A DNA stretch of 22,708 nucleotides from Iamia sp964643485 (GTDB taxonomy: Bacteria > Actinomycetota > Acidimicrobiia > Acidimicrobiales > Iamiaceae): NCBI GenBank assembly GCA_964643485.1, contig CAZXRA010000230.1, positions 1 to 22,708 of the forward strand, written 5' to 3'. Positions 1-8,207 of this stretch are shown here, in pieces (within the stretch, counting starts at the first letter, position 1; the number at the start of each line of letters is the position of its first letter). Both the position numbers and the translations under genes were made by a program. The notes under the pieces are model-generated. The model ran no database searches. It saw nothing but the letters and a program-made list of their open reading frames with translations, and was not told the origin of the DNA.

Positions 1-65
1 CGGCGGCGAACAGGTCCTCGGGCACCGGCCGAGGGTATCCGCCCGGTCGTCGGATCAGGGGCGGC
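1..65 (-). other. Left edge; possible start of a further minus-strand gene
   Basis: The 65 bases after the ACP-like gene's stop are open on the minus strand in one frame to the window edge. A GTG at 25-23 would begin M-P-E-D-L-F-A-A. No clear ribosome binding site precedes it. Too little is present to name a product; it may be the next gene of the GNAT/ACP-like unit. Confidence 0.2.
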
Positions 66-314
66 TCATCGGGCGTCCCACTCCGAGAAGCCGGAGTAGT
101 AGGCCACGTCGCGAGCCGTCGTCGTGGCGACATGGTCGTCACTGCGGAAGGCGAAGTCGGGCCGGTAGCCCTGAACGAGGCGCTCCACGTCGGCCACGAG
201 GATGGCGTCCAGGCCGTCGGCGAACAGCGGGGCGTCCGGCTCCAGGTCGACGCGATCCACCCCCAGGACGGCGGCGAGCTCGTGTCGCCAGCGCCGGAAG
301 GCCTCCTCATCCAC
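66..314 (-). CDS. Acyl-carrier-protein-like protein lacking the phosphopantetheine serine
   Basis: This 82-residue acidic protein resembles an acyl/peptidyl carrier protein in length and layout. Helix 1 carries an L-G-V segment (residues 17-19), followed by D-A-P-L-F (27-31), then G-L-D-A-I (34-38) at the place of the helix-2 D-S-L motif, and T-T-T-A-R-D (65-70) matching the T-T-V-x-D segment before the last helix. The Ser that carries 4'-phosphopantetheine in true carrier proteins is Ala37 here (codon GCC), so it should not be convertible to a holo form. The GTG start overlaps the GNAT stop by 8 bases, so the two are probably translated together. It could be a scaffold or an inactive paralogue; the fold assignment is by eye and moderately sure. 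Confidence 0.6.
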   Translation of the reverse strand: MDEEAFRRWRHELAAVLGVDRVDLEPDAPLFADGLDAILVADVERLVQGYRPDFAFRSDDHVATTTARDVAYYSGFSEWDAR

Positions 315-804
315 GCGTCGGGCTCATCCCGATGAGCCGGCGCATCTCGTCCTCGCGGCGGAGCCAGTCGTCCCGGTCGAAGGCGATGACGTAGAGGTCC
401 CAGTAGTGATCGTCCCACGTGATGTGCTGTCGCAGTCGGCCCTCCAGCCGGAAGTGCCGACCCTCCCCCCGGGCGATCGACCCCCAGGCGAACTCGGGGA
501 CCTCGGCACAGAGCTTGCGCACGCCCAGGCGGGTGTAGGCCGTGAGGACGCAGGCGCCGACCGCCTCGACGACCCGAGCCGACCGCAGGCCGGGCGGGGC
601 GACCATCTGGAGGTGGGCGACGCCGGTGAGGCGGTCGTGGTCACGGACGCCGACGAGGCCGATCCGCTCGCCGTCGGCCCGGGACGTCACGGCGTAGGCC
701 TGCTGGTAGCGGGCCATGTCGTCCCGGTAGTCGGCCTCCGAGGGGTGCTCGCCCCGGAACCGCCACTTCGTCCGCGACCCGTCGGCCAGCTCGATGGTCC
801 GCAA
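307..804 (-). CDS. GNAT-family N-acetyltransferase (RimJ/RimL-like)
   Basis: The protein looks like a GCN5-related acyltransferase that moves an acyl group from CoA to an amine; the substrate cannot be told. The C-terminal part is typical of the RimJ/RimL branch: an R-L-E-G-R-L-R segment, then an aromatic W-D-D-H-Y-W-D-L-Y strand. The only ordinary start in frame is TTG at 804, giving 165 residues. The frame is open back to the end of the protease gene, and those codons (L-R-A-V-A-P-A-D-A-S-W-L-R) read like the usual first beta strand and helix of GNATs. No ATG, GTG or TTG lies there; an ATC at 858 has GAGGG seven bases upstream. The real protein may therefore begin near 858 and be about 183 residues. 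The gene follows the protease by at most 64 bases and overlaps the ACP-like gene. Confidence 0.75.
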   Translation of the reverse strand: MRTIELADGSRTKWRFRGEHPSEADYRDDMARYQQAYAVTSRADGERIGLVGVRDHDRLTGVAHLQMVAPPGLRSARVVEAVGACVLTAYTRLGVRKLCAEVPEFAWGSIARGEGRHFRLEGRLRQHITWDDHYWDLYVIAFDRDDWLRREDEMRRLIGMSPTRG

Positions 805-868
805 CCACGAGGCGTCCGCCGGAGCGACCGCCCGCAGGTGGGTGGACCGGGTGTAGATGGCCCGGCCC

Positions 869-2137
869 TCAGGAGGTGATGACCGTGCTCTGGGTCATGA
901 TCTGGGCCTGGTTGATCTGGGTGAAGCAGGTGCCGTGGGTGCCCTCCCCGTAGGGGATGGGGCTCGTGTCGTTGCCGGTGATCGTGCCGGCCGCGCCCAG
1001 GCCGAACACCGTGTCCCAGTAGACGGGGCCCCCGCTGTCCCCGCCCTGGGCCAGGGCCCGATTCCCCCAGACGCACGACAGGTGCTTGCGCCAGCCGTCA
1101 CCCGCGGCGCCGTAGTAGTTCACCCGGTCGACGATGTCGATGGTGCCGCACTTCTCCGTCTCCGAACCCCCGAGGCCCAGCAACTCGAAGGCGGTCACCG
1201 CCCCGCCGAAGCACACGTAGCGGCCCTCTCCCGGCTGCGGGGTCCCGGCCGGGATCACCCGCTGGTCGTAGTGGCGCCACGTCTTGTTGTTGACCGAGCC
1301 ACCCTCGATGAGCATGGCGTCGACGGTGGCCGAGCCCATCGTGGCCCCGGGCGGGATCGTCGAGCCGTCCGACTCGCCGATGTAGAGGTTGGCGCCGGCG
1401 TAGTACTTGGCCTCGCCGCAGTGCCCGGCCCCGAGGAAGCGCCGCGTGCCGTTCTTGAGGACGGGCCAGCCCGAGGTGCAGCTGCCGCCGGTGTCCTTGG
1501 TGACGAGGTTGCCCCCGTTGAAGGGGGCGACGTCGGTCCAGCGGTTGGCGAAGGTCTCGCCGATGCGGTGGTCGACCTGCTGGACGAACAGCCGGTCGAC
1601 GGCCTCCTGGCCCCCGAGCCCCGCCGTGAGGGCATCTCGAGCGGTGTCGCCGTCGACGCCGACGACGCCGATCGTGACCTGGCCCAGGCGGTCGACGACG
1701 CCGATCGAGACGATGGAGCCCTCCGTCCCCGGGAGGCGGGCGTCGGCGAAGGACTCGATCACCGCGGCCTCCAGCTCCAGCAGGTCGTCGCGGGCCCACT
1801 CGCTGGCCTGCACCACGTAGTCGGACGGGCCGAAGCCGAACTCGGCGGCTACCTCAGCCAGCTCGGCATCAGCGGGGGCCTGACCTCCCTGGAAGAGGAG
1901 GACGGCGACCTGGCTCTCCTCGACGAAGAAACCGCCGAAGGCGGGGTAGCGGGCCGTCAGGGCGTCACGCAGCTCCAGGTCGCGCGGCGCGCCCTCCTGG
2001 AAGGCGCGGATCGCGTCCTCGGACATCGGGTCCTGCACCGGACCATCGTCGGCCCCGACGAGGCCGTCGGGCATCCCCGTCGCCACCAACGTGGCCGCCA
2101 CCGAACCCGCGACCAGACGTGCCTTCGAACGCTTCAT
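869..2137 (-). CDS. Secreted trypsin-like (S1 family) serine protease with N-terminal propeptide
   Basis: This is a 422-residue exported serine protease. It starts at ATG 2137 behind GGGAG. The N-terminus is a signal peptide (M-K-R-S-K-A-R, then an Ala/Val core to about residue 28). Residues ~30-190 form a non-catalytic region with alternating acidic helices and strands, probably a propeptide of the streptogrisin/alpha-lytic type. The catalytic domain has G-A-G-H-C (His239), T-V-D-A-M (Asp273) and G-G-D-S-G-G-P (Ser368). Cysteines at 220/240, 309/330 and 355/404 could make three disulfides, as expected outside the cell. Cleavage specificity is not evident. A weak TACGTT hexamer (2186-2181) could be its -10 box. 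The gene follows aspS after 115 bases that hold two hairpins, so it probably has its own transcript shared with the GNAT gene. Confidence 0.85.
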   Translation of the reverse strand: MKRSKARLVAGSVAATLVATGMPDGLVGADDGPVQDPMSEDAIRAFQEGAPRDLELRDALTARYPAFGGFFVEESQVAVLLFQGGQAPADAELAEVAAEFGFGPSDYVVQASEWARDDLLELEAAVIESFADARLPGTEGSIVSIGVVDRLGQVTIGVVGVDGDTARDALTAGLGGQEAVDRLFVQQVDHRIGETFANRWTDVAPFNGGNLVTKDTGGSCTSGWPVLKNGTRRFLGAGHCGEAKYYAGANLYIGESDGSTIPPGATMGSATVDAMLIEGGSVNNKTWRHYDQRVIPAGTPQPGEGRYVCFGGAVTAFELLGLGGSETEKCGTIDIVDRVNYYGAAGDGWRKHLSCVWGNRALAQGGDSGGPVYWDTVFGLGAAGTITGNDTSPIPYGEGTHGTCFTQINQAQIMTQSTVITS

Positions 2138-2213
2138 GCGCCACTCCCGCTCTTGATCCCACCAAACTGTGCCGAGGGCGAACGTACAGGACAGCATCGG
2201 ATCTGGCGAGCTT

Positions 2214-2259
2214 GGCGGGTGGTGCCGCCATCACCTGACGAGGAGGTGTCCTTCAGGTG
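2214..2259 (-). terminator. Two tandem hairpins at the end of aspS
   Basis: A perfect 7-bp inverted repeat (CACCTGA at 2232-2238, TCAGGTG at 2253-2259) takes in the aspS stop codon, with a 14-base loop. Directly beyond it lies GGCGG/CCGCC (2214-2218 and 2225-2229) with a 6-base loop. Neither is followed by a run of T on the minus strand, so a classical intrinsic terminator is not proven. G+C-rich actinobacteria often have hairpins without T-runs at gene ends. Confidence 0.4.
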
Positions 2260-3995
2260 GACGGCGGTAGGGCGCGCAGGCCGAGATCGGCGAGCTGGGC
2301 CGGCTCGACCGCCGTGGGGGCACCGGTCATGGGATCGGTGCCCGACTGGGGCTTGGGGAAGGCGATGACCTCGCGGCTGTTGCCCGCCCCGGCCAGGAGG
2401 GCCACCAGGCGGTCGACGCCGACGGCGACGCCACCGTGGGGCGGGGCGCCGTAGCGGAACGGGTTGAGGAAGAACCCGAAGCGCCGGTCGGCCTCCTCCT
2501 CGGAGATGCCGAGCAGGCGGAAGATGCGGCCCTGCAGGTCGGGCTCGTGGATCCGGATCGACCCCGACCCCAGCTCCCAGCCGTTGAGCACCAGGTCGTA
2601 GGCCTTCGACCGCACGGCCATGGGATCGGACTCCAGGCGGTCGAGGTCGTCGGGGTGCGGGTGGGTGAACGGGTGGTGGGCAGGTTGGGGGTTCCCGGCG
2701 TCGTCCCGGCCCACGAACATGGGGAAGTCGACGACCCACACGTAGCGGTACGGGCCCTCGTGCACCGGGGGGCGGCCCAGGTCGTTGCGGAGCACGCCCA
2801 GCACCTCGCAGGTGCGCTCCCACTCGTCGGCCACGACGAGGAGCAGGTCGCCGGCCTCGGCCCCGAGGGCGGCCACCAGGCCCGCCTTCTCGTCGTCGGA
2901 GAGGAACTTGGCCACCGGGGAGGCCAGCTCGCCGCCGGGCTCGACCTTCATCCACACCAGGCCCTTGGCCCCGACCGACTTGGCCCGGTCGGTGAGGGCA
3001 TCGAGCTTGTTGCGACCGTGGGCCTCGGCCCCGCCCGGCACCCGGATGCCCTTGATGGAAGGGGCCTTGAAGGCGTTGAAGCCCGTCTCGGCGAACACCG
3101 CGGTCAGCTCGACCAGCTCCAGGCCGAACCGCAGGTCGGGCTTGTCGCTGCCGTAGCGGTCCATGGCCTCGTGCCAGGTGATCTGCTCGATCTCGGGTGG
3201 CCGCTCCCCCGTCACTGCCTCGGCCGCGTCCATGACGGCGTCCGACACGAAGCGCAGCACGTCGTCCTGGGTGACGAAGCTGGCCTCCATGTCGAGCTGC
3301 ATGAACTCGTACTGGCGGTCGGCCCGCAGATCCTCGTCGCGGAGGCAGCGGGCGATTTGGAAGTAGCGGTCGACGCCGCCGACCATGAGGAGCTGCTTGT
3401 AGAGCTGGGGGCTCTGGGGCAGGGCGTAGGCCGCCCCCGGGCGCTGGCGGCTGGGGACGAGGAACTCCCGGGCCCCCTCCGGCGTCGAGGGCATGAGCAT
3501 CGGCGTCTCGACCTCGACGAAGCCCTGGGCCTCCATGGAGCGCCGGACGGCCGAGTTCACGGCCGAACGCACCCGGAGGTTGCGCTGCATCCGCTCGCGG
3601 CGCAGGTCGAGGTAGCGGTGGCGGAGGCGGACGGTCTCGTCCACGTCGTCGGCCCGGTCGTCGATGGGGAAGGGCGGGGGCTCGGCCACCGACAGCACCT
3701 CGACGGTGCAGTCCTGCACCTCCACCTCGCCGGTGGGGAGCTTCGGGTTGACGGTGCCCTCGGGGCGGGGCCGCACGGTGCCGGTGATGCGCACGACGTA
3801 CTCGCTGCGGATGTCGACGGAGCCGTCGACCACGCACTGGACCACGCCGGTGTGGTCCCGCAGGTCGACGAAGGCCAGGTGCTCGCCGTGCTCCCGCCGG
3901 CGCGCCACCCAGCCGCACACCGAGACCTCCCGGTCGACGTGCTCGGTGCGGACCTCGCCGCAGTAGACGGTGCGCAGGCCGACGGCCTCAGGCAT
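2253..3995 (-). CDS. aspS: Aspartyl-tRNA synthetase, probably non-discriminating (Asp/Asn)
   Basis: This 580-residue class II synthetase charges tRNA(Asp) with aspartate in the cytoplasm. It has an N-terminal OB-fold anticodon domain (about 10-100), the Q-S-P-Q-L-Y-K-Q segment at 194-201, motif 2 around 213-235 (R-C-L-R-D-E-D-L-R-A-D-R-Q), the bacterial GAD insertion (~280-420) and motif 3 (G-V-A-V-G-V-D-R-L, 522-530). In the anticodon domain His36 (R-E-H-G) and Gly80 (R-P-E-G) occupy the positions that, in studies of Pseudomonas AspRS, mark enzymes that also charge tRNA(Asn); E. coli has Leu and Lys there. This would require GatCAB to amidate Asp-tRNA(Asn), which is inference. The ATG at 3995 overlaps the hisS stop by 8 bases, so the two synthetases are coupled. 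Confidence 0.97.
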   Translation of the reverse strand: MPEAVGLRTVYCGEVRTEHVDREVSVCGWVARRREHGEHLAFVDLRDHTGVVQCVVDGSVDIRSEYVVRITGTVRPRPEGTVNPKLPTGEVEVQDCTVEVLSVAEPPPFPIDDRADDVDETVRLRHRYLDLRRERMQRNLRVRSAVNSAVRRSMEAQGFVEVETPMLMPSTPEGAREFLVPSRQRPGAAYALPQSPQLYKQLLMVGGVDRYFQIARCLRDEDLRADRQYEFMQLDMEASFVTQDDVLRFVSDAVMDAAEAVTGERPPEIEQITWHEAMDRYGSDKPDLRFGLELVELTAVFAETGFNAFKAPSIKGIRVPGGAEAHGRNKLDALTDRAKSVGAKGLVWMKVEPGGELASPVAKFLSDDEKAGLVAALGAEAGDLLLVVADEWERTCEVLGVLRNDLGRPPVHEGPYRYVWVVDFPMFVGRDDAGNPQPAHHPFTHPHPDDLDRLESDPMAVRSKAYDLVLNGWELGSGSIRIHEPDLQGRIFRLLGISEEEADRRFGFFLNPFRYGAPPHGGVAVGVDRLVALLAGAGNSREVIAFPKPQSGTDPMTGAPTAVEPAQLADLGLRALPPST

Positions 3996-5268
3996 GGGAC
4001 GTGCTCTCTCTCGATGTCAGGGCGGCGACCAGGTCGGCCCGGGGGATGGTGCGCTGCTCGGCGCCGAACTCACCACGCAGGGGCCGGAGGGTGACCACCC
4101 CGTCGGCCACCTCCTGCTCGCCGACGATGACGGCCACCTCGGCCCCGGAGCGGTCGGCCACCTTCATCTGGGCCCGCATGGACCGCCCGTCGAAGGCCCG
4201 GTCGACGCGGAGGCCGGCCCGGCGCAGGTCGCGGGTGATGTCGCGGGCGTGCTGGCCGCCGGCCACGTCGACCACGAAGGCGTCGAGTCCCGGAGCCGCC
4301 ACCGGCCCGGCGGCCTCGGCATCACAGGCCAGGAGGACGCGCTCGATGCCCGAGCCGAAGCCGATCCCGGGCGTGGGTGGCCCGCCCAGATCCTCGGCCA
4401 GGCCGTCGTAGCGGCCGCCGCCGAGGATGGTGCTCTGGGCCGCGTCGATGGCCTCGCTCTGCATCTCGAAGGTGGTGTGGGTGTAGTAGTCGAGGCCCCG
4501 AACCAAGCGGTGGTCGCGGATGTAATCGATGCCGGCCGCGCCCAGCCCCTCCTCGACCCGGGCCATGTGAGTGAGCGACTCCTCGGAGAGCGAGTCGGTG
4601 ATGCGGGGGGCATCGGCCACGGTGGCCTGCGTGGCCGGACGCTTGCTGTCGAGCACCCGGAGCGGGTTGGTGGCCACCTTGGCCCGGTCGTCCTCAGCCA
4701 GGGCATCGGCGCGGTCAGCCAACCAGGCCCGCAGCACCTCGGTGTAGGCGGCCCGGTCGGCCCGGGTGCCCATGCTGTTGACCACCACGGTGAAGCGACG
4801 CAGCCCCAGGGCCCGGAGGTAGTCGTGCCCGAGGGTGATGACCTCGACGTCGAGGTCGGGGTCGGCCGACCCCAGGGCCTCCACCCCCACCTGATGGTGC
4901 TGGCGCAGGCGGCCGGACTGGGGCTGTTCGTAGCGGAAGCAGGGCGTGGCGTACCACGCCTTCCACGGCGTGGGCGGTCGGTGCTGGACGAAGGCCCGCA
5001 CCACCGAGGCCGTCCCCTCGGGCCGCAGGGCGACGTGCCGGTCGCCCTTGTCGTGGAAGTCGTACATCTCCTTGGTGACGACATCGGTGCCCTCGCCCAG
5101 GCGCCGGAAGACGGCGATGTCCTCGAACATCGGCGTCTGCACCAGGCCGTAGCCCGAGGCCGCGGCCAGGCCGGCGAAGGTGGCCAGCAGCTCCTGCCAC
5201 CGGTCCGACTCGGGGGCCAGCACGTCCTGCGTGCCCTTCGGCGCACGGAAGGAAGGTCGCTCGGCCAC
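3988..5268 (-). CDS. hisS: Histidyl-tRNA synthetase
   Basis: This 426-residue class II synthetase joins histidine to tRNA(His). It has K-G-T-Q-D at 11-15, L-R-P-E-G-T at 81-86, motif 2 (F-R-Y-E-Q-P-Q-S-G-R-x-R-Q, 111-123), the histidine-binding signature R-G-L-D-Y-Y-T (257-263) and motif 3 (G-I-G-F-G-S-G-I-E-R, 301-310). The C-terminal ~100 residues are the anticodon-binding domain. The GTG at 5268 is chosen because it gives the normal N-terminus and because a TAGCCT hexamer ends exactly 8 bases before it, which fits a leaderless transcript. No Shine-Dalgarno sequence is visible. The last codons overlap aspS. Confidence 0.97.
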   Translation of the reverse strand: MAERPSFRAPKGTQDVLAPESDRWQELLATFAGLAAASGYGLVQTPMFEDIAVFRRLGEGTDVVTKEMYDFHDKGDRHVALRPEGTASVVRAFVQHRPPTPWKAWYATPCFRYEQPQSGRLRQHHQVGVEALGSADPDLDVEVITLGHDYLRALGLRRFTVVVNSMGTRADRAAYTEVLRAWLADRADALAEDDRAKVATNPLRVLDSKRPATQATVADAPRITDSLSEESLTHMARVEEGLGAAGIDYIRDHRLVRGLDYYTHTTFEMQSEAIDAAQSTILGGGRYDGLAEDLGGPPTPGIGFGSGIERVLLACDAEAAGPVAAPGLDAFVVDVAGGQHARDITRDLRRAGLRVDRAFDGRSMRAQMKVADRSGAEVAVIVGEQEVADGVVTLRPLRGEFGAEQRTIPRADLVAALTSRESTSHA

Positions 5269-5276
5269 GGCGGGCG

Positions 5277-5282
5277 AGGCTA
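5277..5282 (-). promoter_or_regulatory. Candidate -10 box for leaderless hisS-aspS transcript
   Basis: TAGCCT on the minus strand fits the actinobacterial -10 pattern TANNNT. Eight bases separate it from the hisS GTG, placing the expected transcription start at or next to the start codon. No convincing -35 is seen. The same spacing occurs before ruvC and the GCS2 ligase. Confidence 0.5.
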
Positions 5283-5320
5283 GCGGTCGCCCCCGATCGC
5301 CCCGGCCTCGGTTGCCGCCT

Positions 5321-5872
5321 CTAGCGGCCCATCTCCTCTACCAGGGCCCGGCAGAAGACAGGCAGGTCGTCGGGCTTGCGGCTGCTGATGAGCGGGCCCG
5401 GCCCCTCCCGGTCGACCACCAGCTCCTCGTCGACCCAGTCGGCCCCGGCGTTGGTGAGGTCGGTGGACAGGCTGGGCCAGCTCGTGATGCGGCGACCGTC
5501 GGCCACGCCGGCGTCGATGAGGGTCCAGGGCCCGTGGCAGATGACGGCCACGGGCGTGCCGGCGTCGGCCGTCTCGCGGACGAAGCGGACGGCCTCGGGC
5601 ACGCCACGGAGCTGATCGGGGTTGGCCACACCCCCGGGGAGGACGAGGCCGTCATAGTCGGAGGGATCGGCGTCGCCCACCGCCCGATCCACCTCGAAGG
5701 TGTCGGCCTTGTCCAGGTGGTCGAAGGCCTGGACCTTCCCGGTCTCGGGGGCGAGCAGCTCCGGCGTCCCCCCGGCCGCCTCCACCGCCTTCCACGGCTC
5801 GGTCAGCTCCACCTGCTCGATCCCCTCCATGGCCACGAGGAAGGCGATCTTCTTGTCGGTCAGAGCGGGCAT
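5321..5872 (-). CDS. DJ-1/PfpI-family protein (type 1 glutamine amidotransferase-like)
   Basis: This 183-residue protein belongs to the PfpI/YhbO branch of the DJ-1 superfamily. The nucleophile elbow is A-V-I-C-H-G-P (Cys112, His113), and the conserved acid is Glu19 in I-E-Q-V-E-L, which also helps bind the partner subunit in family members. L-V-L-P-G-G (76-81) is the usual oxyanion strand. Members have been reported as cysteine proteases, glyoxalases or protein deglycases, and the true activity is disputed; a role in carbonyl or oxidative stress is the safest inference. The ATG at 5872 has a strong GGAGG six bases upstream, unlike its coupled neighbours, so it is translated independently. 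It sits between relA and hisS with a 97-base gap from relA. Confidence 0.9.
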   Translation of the reverse strand: MPALTDKKIAFLVAMEGIEQVELTEPWKAVEAAGGTPELLAPETGKVQAFDHLDKADTFEVDRAVGDADPSDYDGLVLPGGVANPDQLRGVPEAVRFVRETADAGTPVAVICHGPWTLIDAGVADGRRITSWPSLSTDLTNAGADWVDEELVVDREGPGPLISSRKPDDLPVFCRALVEEMGR

Positions 5873-5969
5873 CGTGGACCTCCACGATCGTCGGTCGGGA
5901 ACCCGACTCCGCTACCCGAGCCCGCGGCCGCCAAGCACGGATCGGGTCAGAGCCAGTGCCCCTGGTCGA

Positions 5970-8207
5970 TCAGCGCTGGTTCCCCCGTCCCGGCATGACC
6001 CGGTAGGCCTCGAAGACCCCGTCGATGCCCCGGACGGAGCGCAGCACCGACTCCAGGTGCGACGGGTCGCCCAGCTCCACGTCGAAGCGCATGATGGTGA
6101 CCCGGTCGGCCCCCATGCGGGAGTCGCAGGCCAGGATGTTGATGTTGTGGTCGGCGAAGGCCGACGACGTGTCGCCCAGCAGGCGGGGCCGGTCGAGAGC
6201 CTTGATCTCCACCCCGGCGGTGAAGGTGCCGGAGCCGGCACCGTCCCACTCCACCTCGATGAGACGCCCCCCCTGGCTCATCGAGAGCGACACGGCATTG
6301 GCGCAATCGGTGCGGTGCACTGAGACGCCCCGGCCTCGGGTGACGAAGCCCATGATCTCGTCGCCCGGCATCGGCGTGCAGCACTTGGCCAGGCGCACCA
6401 TGAGGTCGTCGAGGCCCTCGACGTGGACGCCGATGGTGTCGCGGCCCGGGCGGGGGCGGCGCGGGGTGCGCACCGTGGCGGGGAGCTGGTCCTCCTCCTC
6501 CGGGTCGCCGCTGCGCAGGCGCTTGGCGATGCGGCTGGCCACCGACTCAGGTGAGACGTGGTGCTCCCCGATGGCGGTGTAGAGGGCGTCGAGGTCGGCG
6601 TAGTTGATCTCCTCGGCCACCTCGGCCAGCAGGTGCTGGCTGACGTCGCGCACGGGGAGGCCCTCGCGGCGCAGGCCCTTGACCAGGTCGTCCCGCCCGG
6701 CGGCCAGGGCATCCTCCCGGCGCTCCCGGGAGAACCACTGGCGGATCTTGTTGGCCGCCCGCGGCGTCTTCACCATCTGCAGCCAGTCGCGCTTGGGGCC
6801 GGCGCCCTGGGTGCGGGAGGTAACGATCTCGCAGGTGTCGCCCGAGCGGAGCGGGTGGTCGAGCGACACCAGGCGCCCGTTGACCTTGGCCCCGGCGCAG
6901 GCATGGCCCACCTCGGTGTGCACGGCGTAGGCGAAGTCGATGGGGATGGCCCCGTTGGCCAGGGTGACGATCCGCCCCTTGGGGGTGAAGACGTAGACCT
7001 CGTCCTGGTCGAGATCGACCTTCAGGGCGTTGTAGAACAGCTCGGGGTCGGTGATCTCCTGCTGCCAGTCGACGATGCGGTTCAACCACACCATGGCGTC
7101 GGCATCGGCCCCCGACTCCTTGTAGGAGTAGTGGGCGGCCACGCCCACCTCAGCCCGGCCGTGCATCTCCCGGGTGCGGATCTGCACCTCCAGGGGCTTG
7201 CCCTGCGGCCCCACCACCGTGGTGTGCAGCGACTGGTACAGGTTGAACTTGGGGTGGGCGATGTAATCCTTGAACCGGCCCTGCACCGGCGTCCACGTGG
7301 CGTGGATGGAGCCCAGGGCCGCGTAGCAGTCCTTCACGTGGTCGACCAGCACCCGGATGCCGACCAGGTCGAAGATGTCGTCGAAGGCCCGCCCCTTCAC
7401 GACCATCTTCTCGTAGATGCTCCAATAGTGCTTCGGGCGCCCGGTGACCTCGGCGTCGATCCGCAGCTCCTTGATGCGGTGCTGCACCTCCTCCAGCACC
7501 TGGAACAGATAGAGGTCGCGCTCCGGCGCCCGCATCGACACCATGTGGTCGATCTCGGCGTAGCGCTTGGGGTGCTGGGTGGCGAAGGCCAGATCCTCGA
7601 GCTGCTGGCGCAGATCCTGCATGCCCAGACGGTGGGCCAGCGGGGCGTAGACGTCGAGGGTCTCCCGGGCGATGCGCTGCTGCTTCCACTCCGGCAGGGC
7701 GGCCAGGGTGCGCATGTTGTGGAGGCGGTCGGCCAACTTGATGATGATGACCCGCAGGTCGCGGGCCATGGCCACCAGCACCTTGCGCACCGTGGCCGCC
7801 TGCTGGGCCTCCTTCGAGTCGAAGTTCAGCCGCTCGATCTTGGTGACGCCGTCGACCAGGTGGCGGACTTGCGACCCGAACTCTCTCTCCACGTCGGCCA
7901 GCGACATGGCCGTGTCCTCCACCGCGTCGTGGAGGAGGGCGGCGGCGATGGTGACGTCGTCCAGGCCCAGGTCGGCGACGATGCGGGCCACGGCCAGCGG
8001 GTGGGTGACGTAGGCCTCGCCCGAGCGGCGCACCTGTCCGGCGTGGGCGACCTTGGCCGCGTCGTAGGCCTGGGCGATGAGGGCGGTGGAGCCCTTGGGG
8101 TGCCGGGCCCGGAAGTCCTCCAGCAGCGGCGCCAGCACCTCGTCCCGGGGCGCGGCCGACCGCCTCCACGGCAGCACCCGATCGACGGTCGGCATGGCCG
8201 CCATCAT
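5970..8207 (-). CDS. rel: Bifunctional (p)ppGpp synthetase/hydrolase, RelA/SpoT family
   Basis: This 745-residue long Rel protein makes and destroys (p)ppGpp in the stringent response. The HD hydrolase domain is intact (His69, His93-Asp94 in L-L-H-D-A-V-E-D-T). The synthetase domain spans about 250-365 and has R-F-K-D at 311-314, the RxKD form found in bifunctional enzymes, not the ExDD form of monofunctional RelA. A TGS domain follows (~402-463), then the zinc-finger region (Cys609, Cys610, His631, Cys635) and a C-terminal ACT/RRM domain (~660-740). The first ATG (8207) and a second in-frame ATG (8195) are both possible; a GCCCC/GGGGC hairpin touches the first. It follows secF after 178 bases that hold a larger inverted repeat, so attenuation or a separate promoter is possible. 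Confidence 0.96.
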   Translation of the reverse strand: MMAAMPTVDRVLPWRRSAAPRDEVLAPLLEDFRARHPKGSTALIAQAYDAAKVAHAGQVRRSGEAYVTHPLAVARIVADLGLDDVTIAAALLHDAVEDTAMSLADVEREFGSQVRHLVDGVTKIERLNFDSKEAQQAATVRKVLVAMARDLRVIIIKLADRLHNMRTLAALPEWKQQRIARETLDVYAPLAHRLGMQDLRQQLEDLAFATQHPKRYAEIDHMVSMRAPERDLYLFQVLEEVQHRIKELRIDAEVTGRPKHYWSIYEKMVVKGRAFDDIFDLVGIRVLVDHVKDCYAALGSIHATWTPVQGRFKDYIAHPKFNLYQSLHTTVVGPQGKPLEVQIRTREMHGRAEVGVAAHYSYKESGADADAMVWLNRIVDWQQEITDPELFYNALKVDLDQDEVYVFTPKGRIVTLANGAIPIDFAYAVHTEVGHACAGAKVNGRLVSLDHPLRSGDTCEIVTSRTQGAGPKRDWLQMVKTPRAANKIRQWFSRERREDALAAGRDDLVKGLRREGLPVRDVSQHLLAEVAEEINYADLDALYTAIGEHHVSPESVASRIAKRLRSGDPEEEDQLPATVRTPRRPRPGRDTIGVHVEGLDDLMVRLAKCCTPMPGDEIMGFVTRGRGVSVHRTDCANAVSLSMSQGGRLIEVEWDGAGSGTFTAGVEIKALDRPRLLGDTSSAFADHNINILACDSRMGADRVTIMRFDVELGDPSHLESVLRSVRGIDGVFEAYRVMPGRGNQR

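Noticed and set aside
2436..4094. Long open frame on the plus strand opposite aspS and the end of hisS
   Set aside because: Composition is Gly/Val/His/Leu-rich with no domain; it is the mirror of strong G+C third-position bias in aspS, whose motifs are complete.
5894..5907. GTCGGGAACCCGAC palindrome downstream of rel as a terminator
   Set aside because: The usable stem is only 5 bp with no T-run on either strand; too weak to call.
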